Source: Acanthosepion lycidas
Taxonomy: Eukaryota > Mollusca > Cephalopoda > Sepiida > Sepiidae
Direction of reading: 5' to 3'
Length of the DNA: 64,000 nucleotides
Assembly (NCBI GenBank): GCA_963932145.1
Contig: OZ010578.1
Span: 45,867,516 to 45,931,515, forward strand
Part shown: positions 21,963 through 33,512 of the stretch, piece after piece
How the letters are laid out: every line of letters starts with the position of its first letter
Position numbering within the stretch: position 1 is the first letter of the stretch
Notes under the pieces: generated by a model
Seen by the model: only the letters and a program-made list of their open reading frames with translations
What the model was told of the DNA's origin: nothing
Database searches by the model: none
Made by a program: the position numbers and the translations under genes

Positions 21963-23388
21963 GATTTTTAGCCGCTTTCCATAAAAAATAAATAAATGGA
22001 ATTACCCGTGTATAGCGAGACATTTCTTTGTGTAAAATACGAACCTTATTTTTCACATTAGTTTTTTAACAAAGAAAAAAAAAATTTAAGTATCAGCTAT
22101 TAGCGTAGTAATTTTTGTCGACCTACTATTAATACAAAACAAAAACGCGGGATCTCTTTACCAAGATGTTCAACCAATAAAGGACCCTGGAGTCTCCCAA
22201 GGTAGATGGTTACTGAATATAATTGTATAGACGAAAAATGAAGAAAGTGCAGATTAGGATATGCAAGATAGGTTGTGTCTAGATATGAAGAGGTCAAGAT
22301 TGTAGTGATTGAGGAAGCATCCTGTGGGGAGTGTTACACAAAGTATCGGCTTTCAGGAAGAAGCCGTGAGTGGAACTTCCTTCTAATCAATGGAATATGA
22401 AATGAGGAGGATAGTCCTAACCTGTGTACACGTAGCATGGAGTGTCCGAATTGATGGAACCAAGGAATGTAGATCGTTTGAATATTTTCCATGGAAACAG
22501 CGATAGAGTAGGGCCCACTTAAAAACACTTGAAGTATTTAGTATTACGCAGGTTTCCCCAGATACGAAATTGGCGTTTTAAAAGGCACTTTTGTTTTGGT
22601 TATATCGGTCAGAAAATTATTTCCTGCTTATTGTAAGCTAAGCTACAATAAATCAAATCTACTTTTGTTATCGATCATTACAAGCAGTATTCTGGTCAGT
22701 TAAAAGCTTTGTCACAATTGCCGAATTTCAATCGGATTCATAATAGTGTCGAACTTTTTTCTGCAAAGTTACATGGTCTTTGTATCGTCCTTTTCATGTA
22801 GGATATAAAAAAAACTTGCGAGGCCCGATAAAAAAAAAAAAAAAAAAAAAAAATGGAATTCAGATTAAAATAAGGCATTTGCGTTTTCTTTTAAAACGCA
22901 TCTTTTTTCTGTCTTTCCTTCTTTCTATACTTCTCAACTAACAAGAAAGCAACCTTCAAATAAGAAAAGACTGAACTTGGCTGAAAAAGGACGGAAGTTT
23001 GCGGGACCAGAGCGTACTAATTTGTGATTGGAAAAAAAAAAAAAAAAAAAACTACCAAAAATCAGGGGCCTCCACGCATAAACTTCCGCGATATATAACA
23101 CACATACAATGAAAAAGAAATTAACGCCGGAAAATAGTCTTAGCCAAGAAAAAAAAAAAATAAAGTAAAATAAAGAGACTGATGTTAACCGAAACTGGGC
23201 TTCGCACCAGCAAGTCTGGATCCCTGTTGAAAAGGATATAAATTGACAACTCCCGTCACACAGGAGAGGGACAAGAGACGCGAACGCTAAAATGGTTAAT
23301 AGCTCATTTGTTAATATTTTCTGTACTTCTTAGGGCCAAGAAAAACAGTAGATCGACCTATTTCTAAGATGACTACTACCACAGTCCT
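20691..23388. other. Non-coding stretch with many A-tracts
   Basis: Contains A/T runs at 21777-21790, 21934-21956, 22830-22852 and 23033-23050. ORFs are at most 82 codons and consist partly of homopolymer. No family, RNA gene or terminal repeat is recognised. Confidence 0.45.
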
Positions 23389-23492
23389 TGGGCACCTCGA
23401 AGCAGTGTAATGGTTAGTCTCGCTAGAACAATTACGAGCGTGTTCGACCCTTACTGGTGACCCTATACTTTCGGCCTTGTACCACATCTACA
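23389..23492 (+). repeat. tRNA-derived SINE
   Basis: 'gggcacctcgaagcagtgtaatgg' opens the unit. It is followed by an A-box-like TGGTTAGTCTCG and a B-box-like GTGTTCGACCC, then the tail 'cggccttgtaccacat'. Four more copies lie on the minus strand (24463-24548 and three at 34893-35375). The tail resembles the 3' ends of LINE copies A and B. Confidence 0.75.
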
Positions 23493-23547
23493 CTTCCGAC
23501 CCCGAAACTACCCAGTTCCCAGCAGAACTTTCTCCGACCTGCTACTA

Positions 23548-23636
23548 TTAGGTTGGTGCAAAAATAATGACGTAATGTCGTTTTTTGACGTTATGTCAAA
23601 AAACGACATTACGTCATTATTTTTGCACCAACCTAA
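23548..23636. mobile_element. Mariner-type MITE, copy 2 (89 bp)
   Basis: Near-perfect palindrome with the TTAGGTTGGTGCAAAAATAA terminus and TA on both sides (23546-23547, 23637-23638). Confidence 0.92.
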
Positions 23637-23867
23637 TAATGCCGCCTTATAAACGAACATTTCGCTGCACTTAATATAGCAAGTAAAAATATTTGATTAC
23701 ACCCAGTTATTTTTTTTTCTAAAGTTTCCGATAAAAAAAAAAAAAAAAAAAAAAAAAAAGATCCTTCTCGCACATTCCCACAACTCAGACGTTTTACTGC
23801 CAATAGTCGCGATGACAATCAAGTCAAGCACCTAAGAAATGCCGAAAGACCAAACTTTTTTTTTTTT

Positions 23868-24240
23868 TTTACAGCCCTTAATAAAGTTGGTCTTTCTGAT
23901 GTCGCTACTAATCCCTGTTCTTTCAGCCATTTACTCAAGCTCGTTAGGTAGGTTATACGCTGGTTTCCTGTGCCCTCAATATGTCTTGTGAGTGTCAAGT
24001 TTTCCAAGCCCTCTTTCCGCAATATGTAGCCTAGAAATTTCAACTGCCTTTTTCTTAGGCTACGCGCAAGTGCCCGTCGAGTTTCTACTTTCTCAAATGG
24101 TCTGCTCGAATTTTCAGACAATGGTATTAACATTTGTAGAAGCACATTTGTTGCTTAAGGTCTTCAACTGAAGAGATGGTCCAGCATCCACTGCCATATA
24201 ACCGATATTATGCAACAATTCAGTGCTCTTAGTTTGTAAC
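23868..24240 (-). pseudogene. RTE-type LINE, C-terminal remnant
   Basis: The minus-strand frame ending at 23819 contains RSLRKRQLKFLGYILRKEGLENLTLT followed by IEGTGNQRITYLTSLSKWL. This is the post-RT region typical of RTE-type LINEs (the R-K-R-x-L-x-F-L-G-H and L-T-G-x-I-E-G-x-R motifs). Upstream, at about 24190-24210, a shifted frame gives a GCWTIS-like segment. A T-run (23855-23870) breaks the frame at the end. The catalytic RT domain is missing, as in a 5'-truncated insert. Confidence 0.6.
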
Positions 24241-24462
24241 GAAATTGGAACCAGCACCCATTGTGCAATATATATCTCTATCCTCTACTTTTCCTTATGA
24301 CGAGTGAAGTCTAAAAAAAAAAAAAAAAACTTCGTTTAAACCTTCAACTCCAAAAAACGGAAACTAATAAGCCGAATGAAACTCATAAAAACTCGAACGT
24401 ATAATTTGTCTATCTTTAACAAAAAAGTGCTTGAATATATGGATATTAGAAAACATAGCTAA

Positions 24463-24548
24463 GATGTGGCACAAAGCCGAAAGTGAGGATCGAGCTTACT
24501 ATCCAGTCGTATTTGATCTAATGAGACAAGCTTGTTAATTATATTGTA
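24463..24548 (-). repeat. tRNA-derived SINE
   Basis: The reverse complement reads 'aacaagcttgtctcattaga', a B-box-like 'gctcgatcctcact', then 'tttcggctttgtgccacatc'. Same family as 23389-23492. Confidence 0.7.
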
Positions 24549-24589
24549 GCGGTTGTGGTACCATTATTGTTTATTCCCGACGGAATCAC

Positions 24590-25270
24590 CAATATATGTG
24601 ATGGCGGTATTACCATTGTTGTGAACGTCGAGGTCATCATTATTGTAGTGATCGAGTTACCAATATTTAACTTTGGTTAGGAAAGATGAGATTTAGGACA
24701 ATGCGTGAGCGCAATGCAATTTATACTTGACGTAAATAGCACAGAATAAAATACAAAACTGAACGGAATGATTTCAAAACATAACAGATTTATTAATGTT
24801 TGATGTACATGCATGCGAACTGAAAAGGTAGGACATAGTCGTGTCCCTTTGATTAGGTATTAGTTGTACCGGAGTTCATATTAAGAAAGTTTGAAATTGT
24901 GAGTTGTAAAGTTGGTAAAAAGTTCAAAAGTGATTTCAGAGTTCGTGAATGTTGGTAATTGTCTTTAACGTCTGGTCAGCAATGACTAAGACGGGAGTTC
25001 CTGAAGGTTACATCTTGGCACTTGGTAGCAAGGAATGAGACGTGCGAGAGAGATGAATGGATAGAAAAACTCGAAGTTGACACGCGTTGGGTTTATATAA
25101 TGGTCGTGTACCACGTGGGAGGCTCAAACGGAGAACGCGGGAAAAACAGATTGGTCGCGTGCAGGCGGTTTGATTGGTCGGAACTGACCAATCAGCAAGC
25201 AAGATTGGAGGTGATTGACCAATGAATACTCGTTATAATTGTATGAAAGTAAAATGTTACTTACCAGATA
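24590..25270 (-). promoter_or_regulatory. Minus-strand LTR with CCAAT cluster, TATA box and poly-A signal
   Basis: Read on the minus strand, five CCAAT/ATTGG motifs lie between 25222 and 25149. A TATATAA box follows at 25100-25094, then an AATAAA at 24794-24789. Near 24590-24610 there is 'ttggtgattccgtcggg', which resembles the primer-binding/leader junction of gypsy-type retroelements. The order U3-R-U5-PBS is that of an LTR. No coding region of the matching element follows; a SINE and an RTE remnant occupy that side. LINE copy B lies immediately upstream on the other side. Confidence 0.45.
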
Positions 25271-25294
25271 GGAAGAGTGCATTTCCTAAAAGAG

Positions 25295-25993
25295 AGTGAT
25301 AGAGACTGTTTTGACCGTGTGTTTGATATTTTTGAAATTTCTGACGAACGACGAACCTTTTTTTCTGCTAACGATTTGTTTTCTTTCAGTGCTGCAAGAA
25401 CTTTTTGGACGTCTTTCGGAGGATTATTCTGATAAGTTATTCTTTAAGTTTTATTTTTTTTGATTTTATTCTTCTATTTCTTTTTGTTTGTTTTATTTTT
25501 GGGGCTTCGGCCCTCATAATTTTTTTTATTTTAGTCCGGTTTGACAAAGTCTTACCGGACGTCTTCTTTTTTATTGTTTATTTCTTTCTAGTTGTTTTTT
25601 GAAAGAAAAAGAAAACTTATTTTTTCCTTTTTATTAGCGACTTCGGTCGCATTTTCTCGTCTTTTTGGTTTAACTAGTTTGTTTTTCTTTTGCTTTTTAT
25701 TTTCTTTAGCGGCTTCGGCCGCAAGCCTTTATTTTTTTTCCTGGTTGTAAACCAGACTTTTTCTTTTTTGTCTTGAATTTTTTAAAAAAAGGAGTTTGTT
25801 TTTTTTTTTTTTTTTTTTTTTTTTTTCCAGTTTATTTATCTTTTAAAAAGTTTATTGTCTTTGTTTCTCTTTTTACTGGTACATCCAGGCTTGTTTTCAT
25901 TTGTATAATTTCTTCCCCCCCCCTCCACCAAACTCCTTTTCTGGCGATAATTTTTAAAAGATCCTGCAGGTGGTAGTCTCCACATTTCTCAAT
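25295..25993 (+). promoter_or_regulatory. LINE copy B 5' leader with five hairpins
   Basis: Between T-rich linkers stand hairpins at 25501-25513 (GGGC/GCCC around CUUCGG), 25534-25560 (GTCCGGT/ACCGGAC), 25637-25650 (GCGAC-UUCG-GTCGC), 25709-25722 (GCGGC-UUCG-GCCGC) and 25741-25755 (CTGGTT-gta-AACCAG). The three UUCG hairpins have different but fully complementary stems, which argues for selection or at least shared origin of a structure. A T-run of 27 sits at 25800-25827. The leader would contain the internal promoter of the element; no promoter motif can be named. Confidence 0.6.
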
Positions 25994-28025
25994 ATGGCCG
26001 ACGGTGCCAGTCGGGCCAATATTAAAAAGGACCTTTTTGGTTCGGCGGCGAAAGCCAACCCCCCTGACAATGCTGCCAAGAAGCGGGCTGATGGTAGCCC
26101 CAAAACTGACAGAATCATTACCTCCAAGAAAGGAGATGCTAATGTCGAGGTGCCAAAGGAGGCACAAAGTAAGACAGCCGAGGAATTGCCCTCTTGCTGG
26201 AAGTCCCCTCCAAGTTGTATTGTGAACATGGCGGATTTCCTGGATAAGGCGAAAGGTTACGCCCATCTTGTAAATAAAGATGGGTTCGATGATGTTGTCC
26301 AGGAGCTCGATGTGTTCAAAAAGAGAATGGTGACCGTTTTTGTGGTGGACAAAAAAAAAAAAAAAAAAGATTTGTCGCTCCACTAAAGACACAGTGATTA
26401 AATCACTTTTGTCCCTGGGGATAAAACCCCAAAGAGTAATTAAAGGTACAGGGTTCTTCATGTGGGACATACTGCTGCCCACACCAGAAGATTGTCTGGC
26501 CATGGCAAAGAAAGAATTGATCACGAAAGATCTAATTCTAAGAACTGAATACGAAGGCCGAAGACGGACCAGGGTGGCCGTGTTCGAGGTTCCTCCTCAA
26601 ATTTCGGGAGAGCTCTTGGCTGCATTTTTTATGCAGTACGGCCAAATTTTAGGGGCTCTCTCGGACAATTTGAATGGGGGATGGACTTTTGATATCATGC
26701 TGGACCAAGAGGCCTTCAAGTCCGTCCCCAACTGTTTGGTGTTTGGTGACCGGAAAATGCCGGTCATAGTGACCGGTAGGAGACCAACTTGCTGGAGGTG
26801 TGGAGAGACTGGTCACCTTTCCTCCACCTGCCCAGGGAAGAAGGCCCCTGGAGTTCCGGTCACAGGCGACCAAAATACCCCCTTGGCCGACAAAGTAAAA
26901 TCCGCGGCGCCTGTAGTGGGCCTAGCTGCGGGGCGGACCGTTGGGGAAAATCCCTCGGTTGGGTCCAGACCCACATTACCCCCGAAACCGACGCCTGCCA
27001 CAAGTGTGGTTAAGGAGAAGGAGGAGGGGGAATGGCGCCTCGTGGTTAGGGGCAAGGGGAAGACCCAAACAGCGGTTCCTCAGTCCCAACATGACCCCGG
27101 GGACATTGTCACCTACAGCCCCATTCCCTCTACCAGCTCTGAGGGCGACGCCTCGGCGTCTTATGCAGATACAGCTACTGAGACCCAAAAAATCAACGAA
27201 CCAAGCTGGCAGAAAATCCTGGACCTCAAGAAATTGCGAGAAAAATTGGAGGCTAAGCGGGCTAAAAATAAAAAATCGCTGGGGGCACCGGGCCCCCTAT
27301 CCTCTGCCCCGTCTTCCCCTCCATCAAATTTCATAAAACCACTTCCGCCTAAATCTCTGACAAACTCTCCTGCAAAATCTCTTCGTTCCTCCAAACCTTC
27401 ACCCGTAAAAACACCTTCCGGCATGACACCTTCCACAACACCGAAAGACACACCCATGCAAACTCCGGCGCAGTCTCCTCAAAAGAAACGAAATAGAAGC
27501 CCCGATACACTTCCAGTCTCTGATAAGAAAAAAAAGAAAATAAAACCACCATATCTCCCGGGGGAAGACGTCTGCCGCGTATCCCGGGATCAGACTGATA
27601 GGGTCTTCGGGCAGACAAAAAACCCGATGCCCTTAAAAGTTCTATGGAACTTCCGGCACATCAAGGGCGTAGATGTGGAGGTGCCGGAAAATTTTAAGGC
27701 CCGGAATCAGCTAACCGTCGTGAGGACTGGCCCGGGTACGCGGGAGATATGGGGCATGATAGAGGAGGCTAAGGCCTCCTTGAAAGTGGTGCCCCCAGCA
27801 GTAGTTCTCCTAGAAGAAAACTTAGACGAAACTAAAAAGTGTAAAGGGAGGGTCCCTCTTTATGTTCACCCATCCCTTTATAGGGCTCTTAAGTTAACTT
27901 ATCCCGCGGACATCGGTAGCTTGTCTCAGAGTGATACTCTCGATACTGAGATGATGTCAGGTTCGATGGGACAAGCTGTCGGTGTCCTCACCCCAGCCAT
28001 GTTCTATCCTGAAGGACAACCCTAA
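25994..28025 (+). CDS. LINE copy B ORF1 protein (zinc-knuckle RNA-binding protein), one frameshift
   Basis: ATG at 25994 (MADGASRANIK) opens a frame that runs to a stop at 26384-26386. An A-run at 26351-26368 lies before it, and the downstream frame (open from 26340) carries the protein on to TAA at 28023-28025. A change in A-run length therefore explains the break. A CCHC knuckle, CWRCGETGHLSSTC, lies at 26790-26831. It is followed by a proline/serine/lysine-rich linker and the C-terminal block RVPLYVHPSLYRALKLTYP, conserved in copy A. Zinc-knuckle ORF1 proteins are typical of Tx1-type L1-like LINEs, where they bind element RNA in the ribonucleoprotein. The start is chosen because MADGAS is the first ATG after the leader; an in-frame GTG lies 8 codons upstream. 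Confidence 0.8.
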
Positions 28026-28036
28026 TCGGCTTCACG

Positions 28037-31000
28037 ATGGCTCTCTGGTTAGCCAGTTTAAATGTCCGGGGCCTGAGGTCCGAGTCTCGCAGGGCGAGGC
28101 TCACTCGTGACCTTCAGCGCCTCGGGGTGAATGTATGTTGTATACAAGAGACCCGGTTTTCTTCTCATGATCGTGAGGACATACTGTCTAGGGGGTTCGC
28201 CCTTTATTCAGCCTGTTTTGATGGTCGTTCGAGGGGTGTCTCTTGGCTAGTGAGCAGGTCTTTGAAGGCTGCTTGTACCCTTGTCTTCGCGGATCCGGCG
28301 GGCAGACTTTGCGTGCTGGATGTTACCATAAAGGATAAGGTTCTAAGTCTCATTGGGGTTTATGCGCCCAATACCCATTCCGAGCGGCCTGCTTTGTTTC
28401 GGCAGATTGCGCCGTTCTTGACGACGTCTCGTCGGGTAGTTTTAGCGGGGGATTGGAATGCCGTCCTTGACCCCGATATAGATCGTATAGGGCATAAACA
28501 AGGTACTAACAACCCGGACGTGAAACCATTTCGGGACTTTATCGATCGGTTTGATCTGGTCGATAAGTTCCGGAATGAACACCCTCGGGAGGTAGCATGG
28601 ACTTGGACAACTAGTGGCAACTCGGCTCCTGGGACGCTTGCGAGCTACCTGGACCGAGTCTTAGTTAGGAGAGTCGATGTAGGGCTCTTAGGGTGTCCAA
28701 GTTTCCATTACATAGTTTATACGGATCATAGGCTTGTCCGGGTCCGTGTAAACTTAGATAAGCCTAAGGTTAAGTTGGCTGGTTACTGGAAATTGAACTG
28801 TTCACTTTTTGGTGATCAGGGTTTCCGGGACCAGCTGTTACTAACCATCCAAAGGGAATTGACGGCAGCGGTTGTGGGAAACGCCTGGTGGGGAAATCTT
28901 AAATCTAAAATTCGAACGTTTGCTGCCGATTTTAGTCGTCGACTCAATCTAGATAGATTAGCGGCGCAAACTGCTTTAGAAGATAAAGTCGATCGGGCTG
29001 TGAAATCCCGTGTTAGTGGGGACATAGCTTTAGCTAAGGCAGAGTTGTCCTCCTTGCTTATCAAGAAGGATCAAGCTCTGGTAGTTAGGGCTAGGTTAAA
29101 AAGAATGTCTTCTGAGGCAACGAATATGGCCGCTGAACTGCGTGCAGAGGAAAATCGAAGCGCGTCTAGGCGACATATTGCATGCGTCACGTTGCCGGAT
29201 AAGCGGACCGTGACTACAAACGCGGGCATATGTGAGGTGTTTCGGGACTACTTTCAGGATCTTTTCACCAGGGAGCCCGGTCTGAGCTCTGCTCAGTTCG
29301 ACGCCTATTTAGCTGACTTTCCCTGCCTCTCGGCAGCTGAAGCGGCTAGGTGCGAGGGTCCCATAACAGAGTCGGAGATCTGGGAAGCGCTGAAGCAGGT
29401 TGGCCTGGATAAGTCTCCGGGACTAGATGGTCTTCCCTACGAAGTTTACTTGAGGTTGTCGCACGTTTTTGTGCCTTTGCTGGAACTGATTTACAACCAC
29501 TGGATGAGGCAGGGGTCTTTACCCCAACGCTTCACCAGGGGTGTGATCAAGTTGCTGCGTAAGGACAAGAACGGTGGGGATGGGTTAGGGAACTTTCGCC
29601 CTTTAACGATGTTAAATACGGACATAAAGATTTTGGCGAAGATCTTAGCCAACCGTTTGCAGCTTGTCCTGTCTAGTCTGATTGGCCCCGAACAGACTTG
29701 TGCTGTGAAGGGTAGGACTATTCAGGATAACCTTCATGTGGTACGCTTGATCTTAGAACAAGTCGACAGTGAAGCCGCGCTGATCAATTTAGATCAGTCC
29801 AAGGCCTTCGATAGGGTTGACCATCGATTTTTGGAGGCTGTCCTTTCGGCGGCCGGTTTCAGAGCCGACTTTCGCTCCTGGATCCGACTTTTGTATGCGA
29901 CCCCCGGTGCGCTGGTGGAAGTGAATGGGGTAAGATCGAAGCCTTTCGTATTGTCTCGCTCCATTCGTCAAGATTGTCCGCTCTCTCCTCTGCTTTACGT
30001 TCTTGCGTTGGAACCTTTCCTTCGCAAGTTAAAGACGAATCCGGTCCTGCGCGGAATTTCCCTGCCTGGGGCTTCCACCTCAGCCAGGTATTCTGCCTAT
30101 GCTGACGACGTTTCGGTTCTTGTGTCGAGCAGAGCCGAGATTGACGTAGTCAGCAAAGAGATCAGTGGGTATGAGATGGTGACAGGGGCCAAGATCAACC
30201 GTGATAAGTCTGTGGGCTTGCGGTTGGGTGCGTGGAAGGGAGTTTCTCTTCCCGGACCTTTCCTCTGGACGGATGGGCCGATCAAGATTCTCGGCGTTTG
30301 GTTCGGTCCTGATCTCCAGTTGGAAATGAATTGGTCGGAGGTGCAAGGGAAGGCCGAGATCGCGGGTAAACTGTGGTCTCGGAGGAGACTTTCCCTGAAG
30401 GGAAGGGCGGAGGTATGTGTTTCACACATATCCGATCCTCCTTTACCGACTGTCTGTGCTTCCACTCCCGTATGCCAGGATAATGTTATTAGTCCGGACC
30501 TTGTTCTCTTTCTTGTGGAGAGACAAGGCCCCTATGGTGTGCCGCGAGATCTGTTGCCTTCATCCCTCTGAGGGCGGTCTGGGTATGCCTAGCATTGAGA
30601 TTCGTCAATATATGCTTCGCATTACCTTTCTAGACCGAATGTGTCGCGGATTGGATGAGGTGGGCACCTTTTGGAAAGAAGATGTCCGAAAACATTTCCC
30701 ATCCCTGAGAAGTGTGCACTCGTGCGAGGAGGAGGCCGGCCGTACACCTCGTGCCGAGTGCTCCTTCTACCGCGAATGTCGTAGTGCTTTGAAGCTCCTC
30801 TTACGGACGACGGATGGCCTCTCCGACGCCCAGGCGTTGTCTCGTAAGGCATTGTATCAGTTGTTAGTTAGGGGGTCCGTTCAAGATGGTCTGATCGACG
30901 AGCTCCGTCTTACGAAGCAGGAGGCTCGCTCGATATGGCCTTGGGCGCCTGGGTTGAAATGTCTCAATAATGATGAGGCATCACTCACCTGGCTGATGAT

Positions 31001-31493
31001 TCGTGGGGCCCTCTGGGTCGGCAAGAGACTTTGTTCAGCAGGTTTGGAGAAATATCCAAACTGTCGTCGCTGTACTGGCGAAGTCGAGACCATTGGTCAC
31101 GCCTTTTTTCAGTGCAGGACGGTAGTGCCTTTGTGCAAGTTTGTTGAAGGCCTCATGGTTCGCATGCTGCAGGGAAAGTTCTTTGTCCTGGAAGCCAGTT
31201 CTGTTTGTAGCAATGTGGTGCCGCAATTGACGAAGGCTGAACACTATGTGTTCTGTTGCTTACTAGGGATTATCAGAGTCGTGATTTGGACGACGCGTCA
31301 GAAGGGATTCCATGAGGGCGAGAAGTTCACCTCTTCCCAACTGATCTTGTTCTTTAAGCATCAGCTTAAAGTCAAGATTAGGACGGAAAGGCGGTGGCTC
31401 CCTTCATCGGAATTCGGCAAAAGGTGGGTGAATCTTGCGCGAATGTGTAGAGTGAAAGGGGCTGACCCAGAGTGGCATTTGGATGTCGGTTAG
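28037..31493 (+). CDS. LINE copy B ORF2: APE endonuclease, reverse transcriptase, Cys/His tail; one frameshift
   Basis: ATG 11 bases after the ORF1 stop opens 844 codons to 30571; a second frame (30417-31493) completes the protein. Endonuclease residues: N9, QET 37-39, GDWNAV 138-143, YLDRVLV 204-210 and DH 230-231. RT motifs: SPGLDGLP 460-467, NFRP 519-522, DQSKAFDRVDH 586-596, RQDCPLSP 644-651 and YADD 688-691. The usual RQGCP has G changed to D at 646; copy A keeps the G but has lost the YADD tyrosine. Compared with copy A, two bases are missing at about 30428, which causes the frame change. The C-terminal part carries a CxxC-x8-H-x4-C motif (about 31066-31113). The insert 'DQSKAFDRVDH' and neighbouring motifs fit the Tx1 branch of the L1 superfamily. 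ORF2 nicks the target and copies the RNA there. Confidence 0.9.
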
Positions 31494-32248
31494 GTACAGA
31501 ATTTTGTCCTAACAGGGTTGAACATAGGCAACCCACCCTGATTTTAGGTTAGACTAGGTTTTTGTATTTTGAATTTTTAGTTTTCCCCTTTTTTCTAGTA
31601 AACTTAGCTAGGGTTTGCATGCTCATTGGTCCCTTTTATTTCTGTCCCTATTTTTTTTTCTTTTGTTTAATTCCCCATTCCCTCCCTCGTTAGGTGGTCA
31701 GTGATGTCAGTTCTCTGGTGGATGCGGGACGACTTTCGTTTCGTTTGTGTGATTTTTCGTATTTGTTGTTGTGTATGAATGTGTGCATGCCTGCGTGAAT
31801 GATTGGAGGTATGAATGCTTTTTTCATTTCTTCATAGTCCCGCATTGATTTCGTCCGGTGAACTGATGTTTTCTGCCACATTCATGGTTTGTGGGGTGTT
31901 TTATTACTAACACAGTTTTGTTTAGTTTAGTGTAAATATTTAAAGCACATTGTACATATTCATTTGGGGATCATTTTTTAAAAGTTGTTAATTTTGACCC
32001 TCCCCCCCACGAACAATAATTGTACATAAGGGGTCTAGTTAGGACATCATCGAGAATTTGAGGTATTATGGTGGACGTAGTAAGAAAGGTAAGGAGTGAA
32101 TGTGTTGTTTTGGTGATTGGAATATTGTTGGCTTGATTGGGTCAGTGTCTGCGACTAGCTAAGTTTAGAATTAAGACAGATGAAGACCGTCCTTCCCCAC
32201 CCCCCTTTTAGGCCTTGTGCCACATTTTGTATTTATACGAATAAATAT
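31494..32248 (+). mobile_element. LINE copy B 3' untranslated region
   Basis: T/G-rich sequence homologous to 11512-12241. It ends 'ttaggccttgtgccacattt', then 'tatacgaataaat', immediately before the target-site duplication. The tail motif is shared with SINEs in the window and probably serves as the RT recognition site. Confidence 0.75.
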
Positions 32249-32449
32249 AGAGTGCATTTGCTAAAAAGAGGTAAGGCTGGTTTGTCGTGGAAGATCCCAC
32301 AACATCACCTCGATGTGCCCATATTTGAATGTACGATTCAAATGTGTGCCGTTACTTCACAACGTTAGCGATCATAACTCTCCAATTTCCTGCCCTTTGT
32401 AACTTAATCAGTTCTGTTATTTTTCCTGAACATTTTCCCGCCATTCATT

Positions 32450-32660
32450 TACACAAACTTGGTCGGTAGGTTAGATATGGTTTTCCTGTCCATCTCGACT
32501 TCAATCCGTCCTGTGAGTATCAAATTTTCTAAGCGCTTTCCTTATGTTACCGAGAGATTAAGTCTACCTGATAATTACTTTCATTTTTGTTTCTATTTTC
32601 TTTAAAACTTCGCTGCTCATGTATTCAGTCCAGGGTATTCTCAACATCCTTCTGTAGAAT
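32450..32660 (-). pseudogene. RTE-type LINE tail, second remnant
   Basis: The minus strand of 32462-32545 reads KRLENLILTGRIEVEMDRKT, the same R-L-E-N-L-x-L-T-G-x-I-E motif as in the remnant at 23868-24240. Both flanks are too decayed to follow. Confidence 0.5.
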
Positions 32661-33476
32661 CATTTCTGTTAAGTATTTATCTGCGATGAGATCGTCCAGT
32701 ACTCACATTATAGTTCAGTTTACAATTAAATTTTCCACGACAGATACTCGAACAGTAGAAACATTGAAGTCTTTAAAAAAATTCCACTTGTAATAATTTT
32801 TTGAAAAAAAAAAAAAAAAAAAAAAAAAGTTCTAAGCGTTCTTCGTTAAATGCAGAAGAACAAAATGTAGCAGATTCCTGTTAAAAATTACGCAACAAAA
32901 GAATTCGCGACCCAACGAGTTCCGCTTAGATTGAAGCGGATGTATATGTTGCGGGGGGGGGGTACTACTATGTTTAGGTAAATATTAGTCATCATTACGT
33001 TGTGGGAATCAACACTGATATTAAAAAATGGTTTTCTGCAACATTTAAAACAATATTGCAGAACTCAATGCGAGTCCGGGTAAAAGTAGCGCGCGCGCAC
33101 ACACACACAAAGAAAAACACTGTTGGTTATTAAGAGGAATTACAGGTGTGCATAATTATAATTAAAAGTAAAACATTAAAATTTGTTATAAGAGTGTACT
33201 GATTTGTATGTAAAATAAGCTTGAGATATCACGTGTGATAAGGGTTCAAAAGTCACCAGAGGATCAATGGATGCGAACGCGTTTAGTCGGCAGTGTTCTT
33301 TATAGATGTAGACTACATCTGGAAGCAAAACATAATAGAAAGTTCCCTTTCTATAGGCTTGAAGAGCGGCCTTCTCGCAAGTTTTTTGGTAAAACCAAGT
33401 GGGATAACCCCCATTTATCCCAAGAATTGTACAGCATTTCATTTTTCCTTTTTTAGTCTGATCTTTTAGTATATAA

Positions 33477-33510
<34 letters not shown>
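32661..33510. other. AT-rich non-coding stretch
   Basis: Contains A-runs at 32804-32828 and 33481-33508, a G-run at 32952-32962 and a short GC/CA dinucleotide tract at 33091-33110. No supported gene. Confidence 0.45.
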
Positions 33511-33512
33511 TA

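Larger units (their letters stand above)
25274..32270 (+). mobile_element. Full-length L1/Tx1-like LINE, copy B, with target-site duplication
   Basis: The element spans about 25295-32248. It is flanked by agagtgcatttcctaaaagag (25274-25294) and the same sequence with one substitution and one extra A (32249-32270). Inside, in order, are a T-rich 5' leader with hairpins, ORF1 with a CCHC knuckle, 11 bases, ORF2 with APE endonuclease, RT and a terminal Cys/His motif, a 3' UTR, and an AATAAAT end without poly-A. A target-site duplication of this length indicates target-primed reverse transcription. The divergence between the two duplication copies and two frameshifts show that it is no longer young. 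It would be immobile on its own as it stands. Confidence 0.85.

Noticed and set aside
25240-25292. Donor-like 'ctggtaagtaac' on the minus strand next to the LINE
   Set aside because: No open exon with an acceptor could be drawn; it lies at the edge of the LTR-like sequence.
25832-26524. 230-codon minus-strand ORF opposite LINE ORF1
   Set aside because: Antisense shadow of ORF1 and the T-run; the plus frame carries the recognisable domains.
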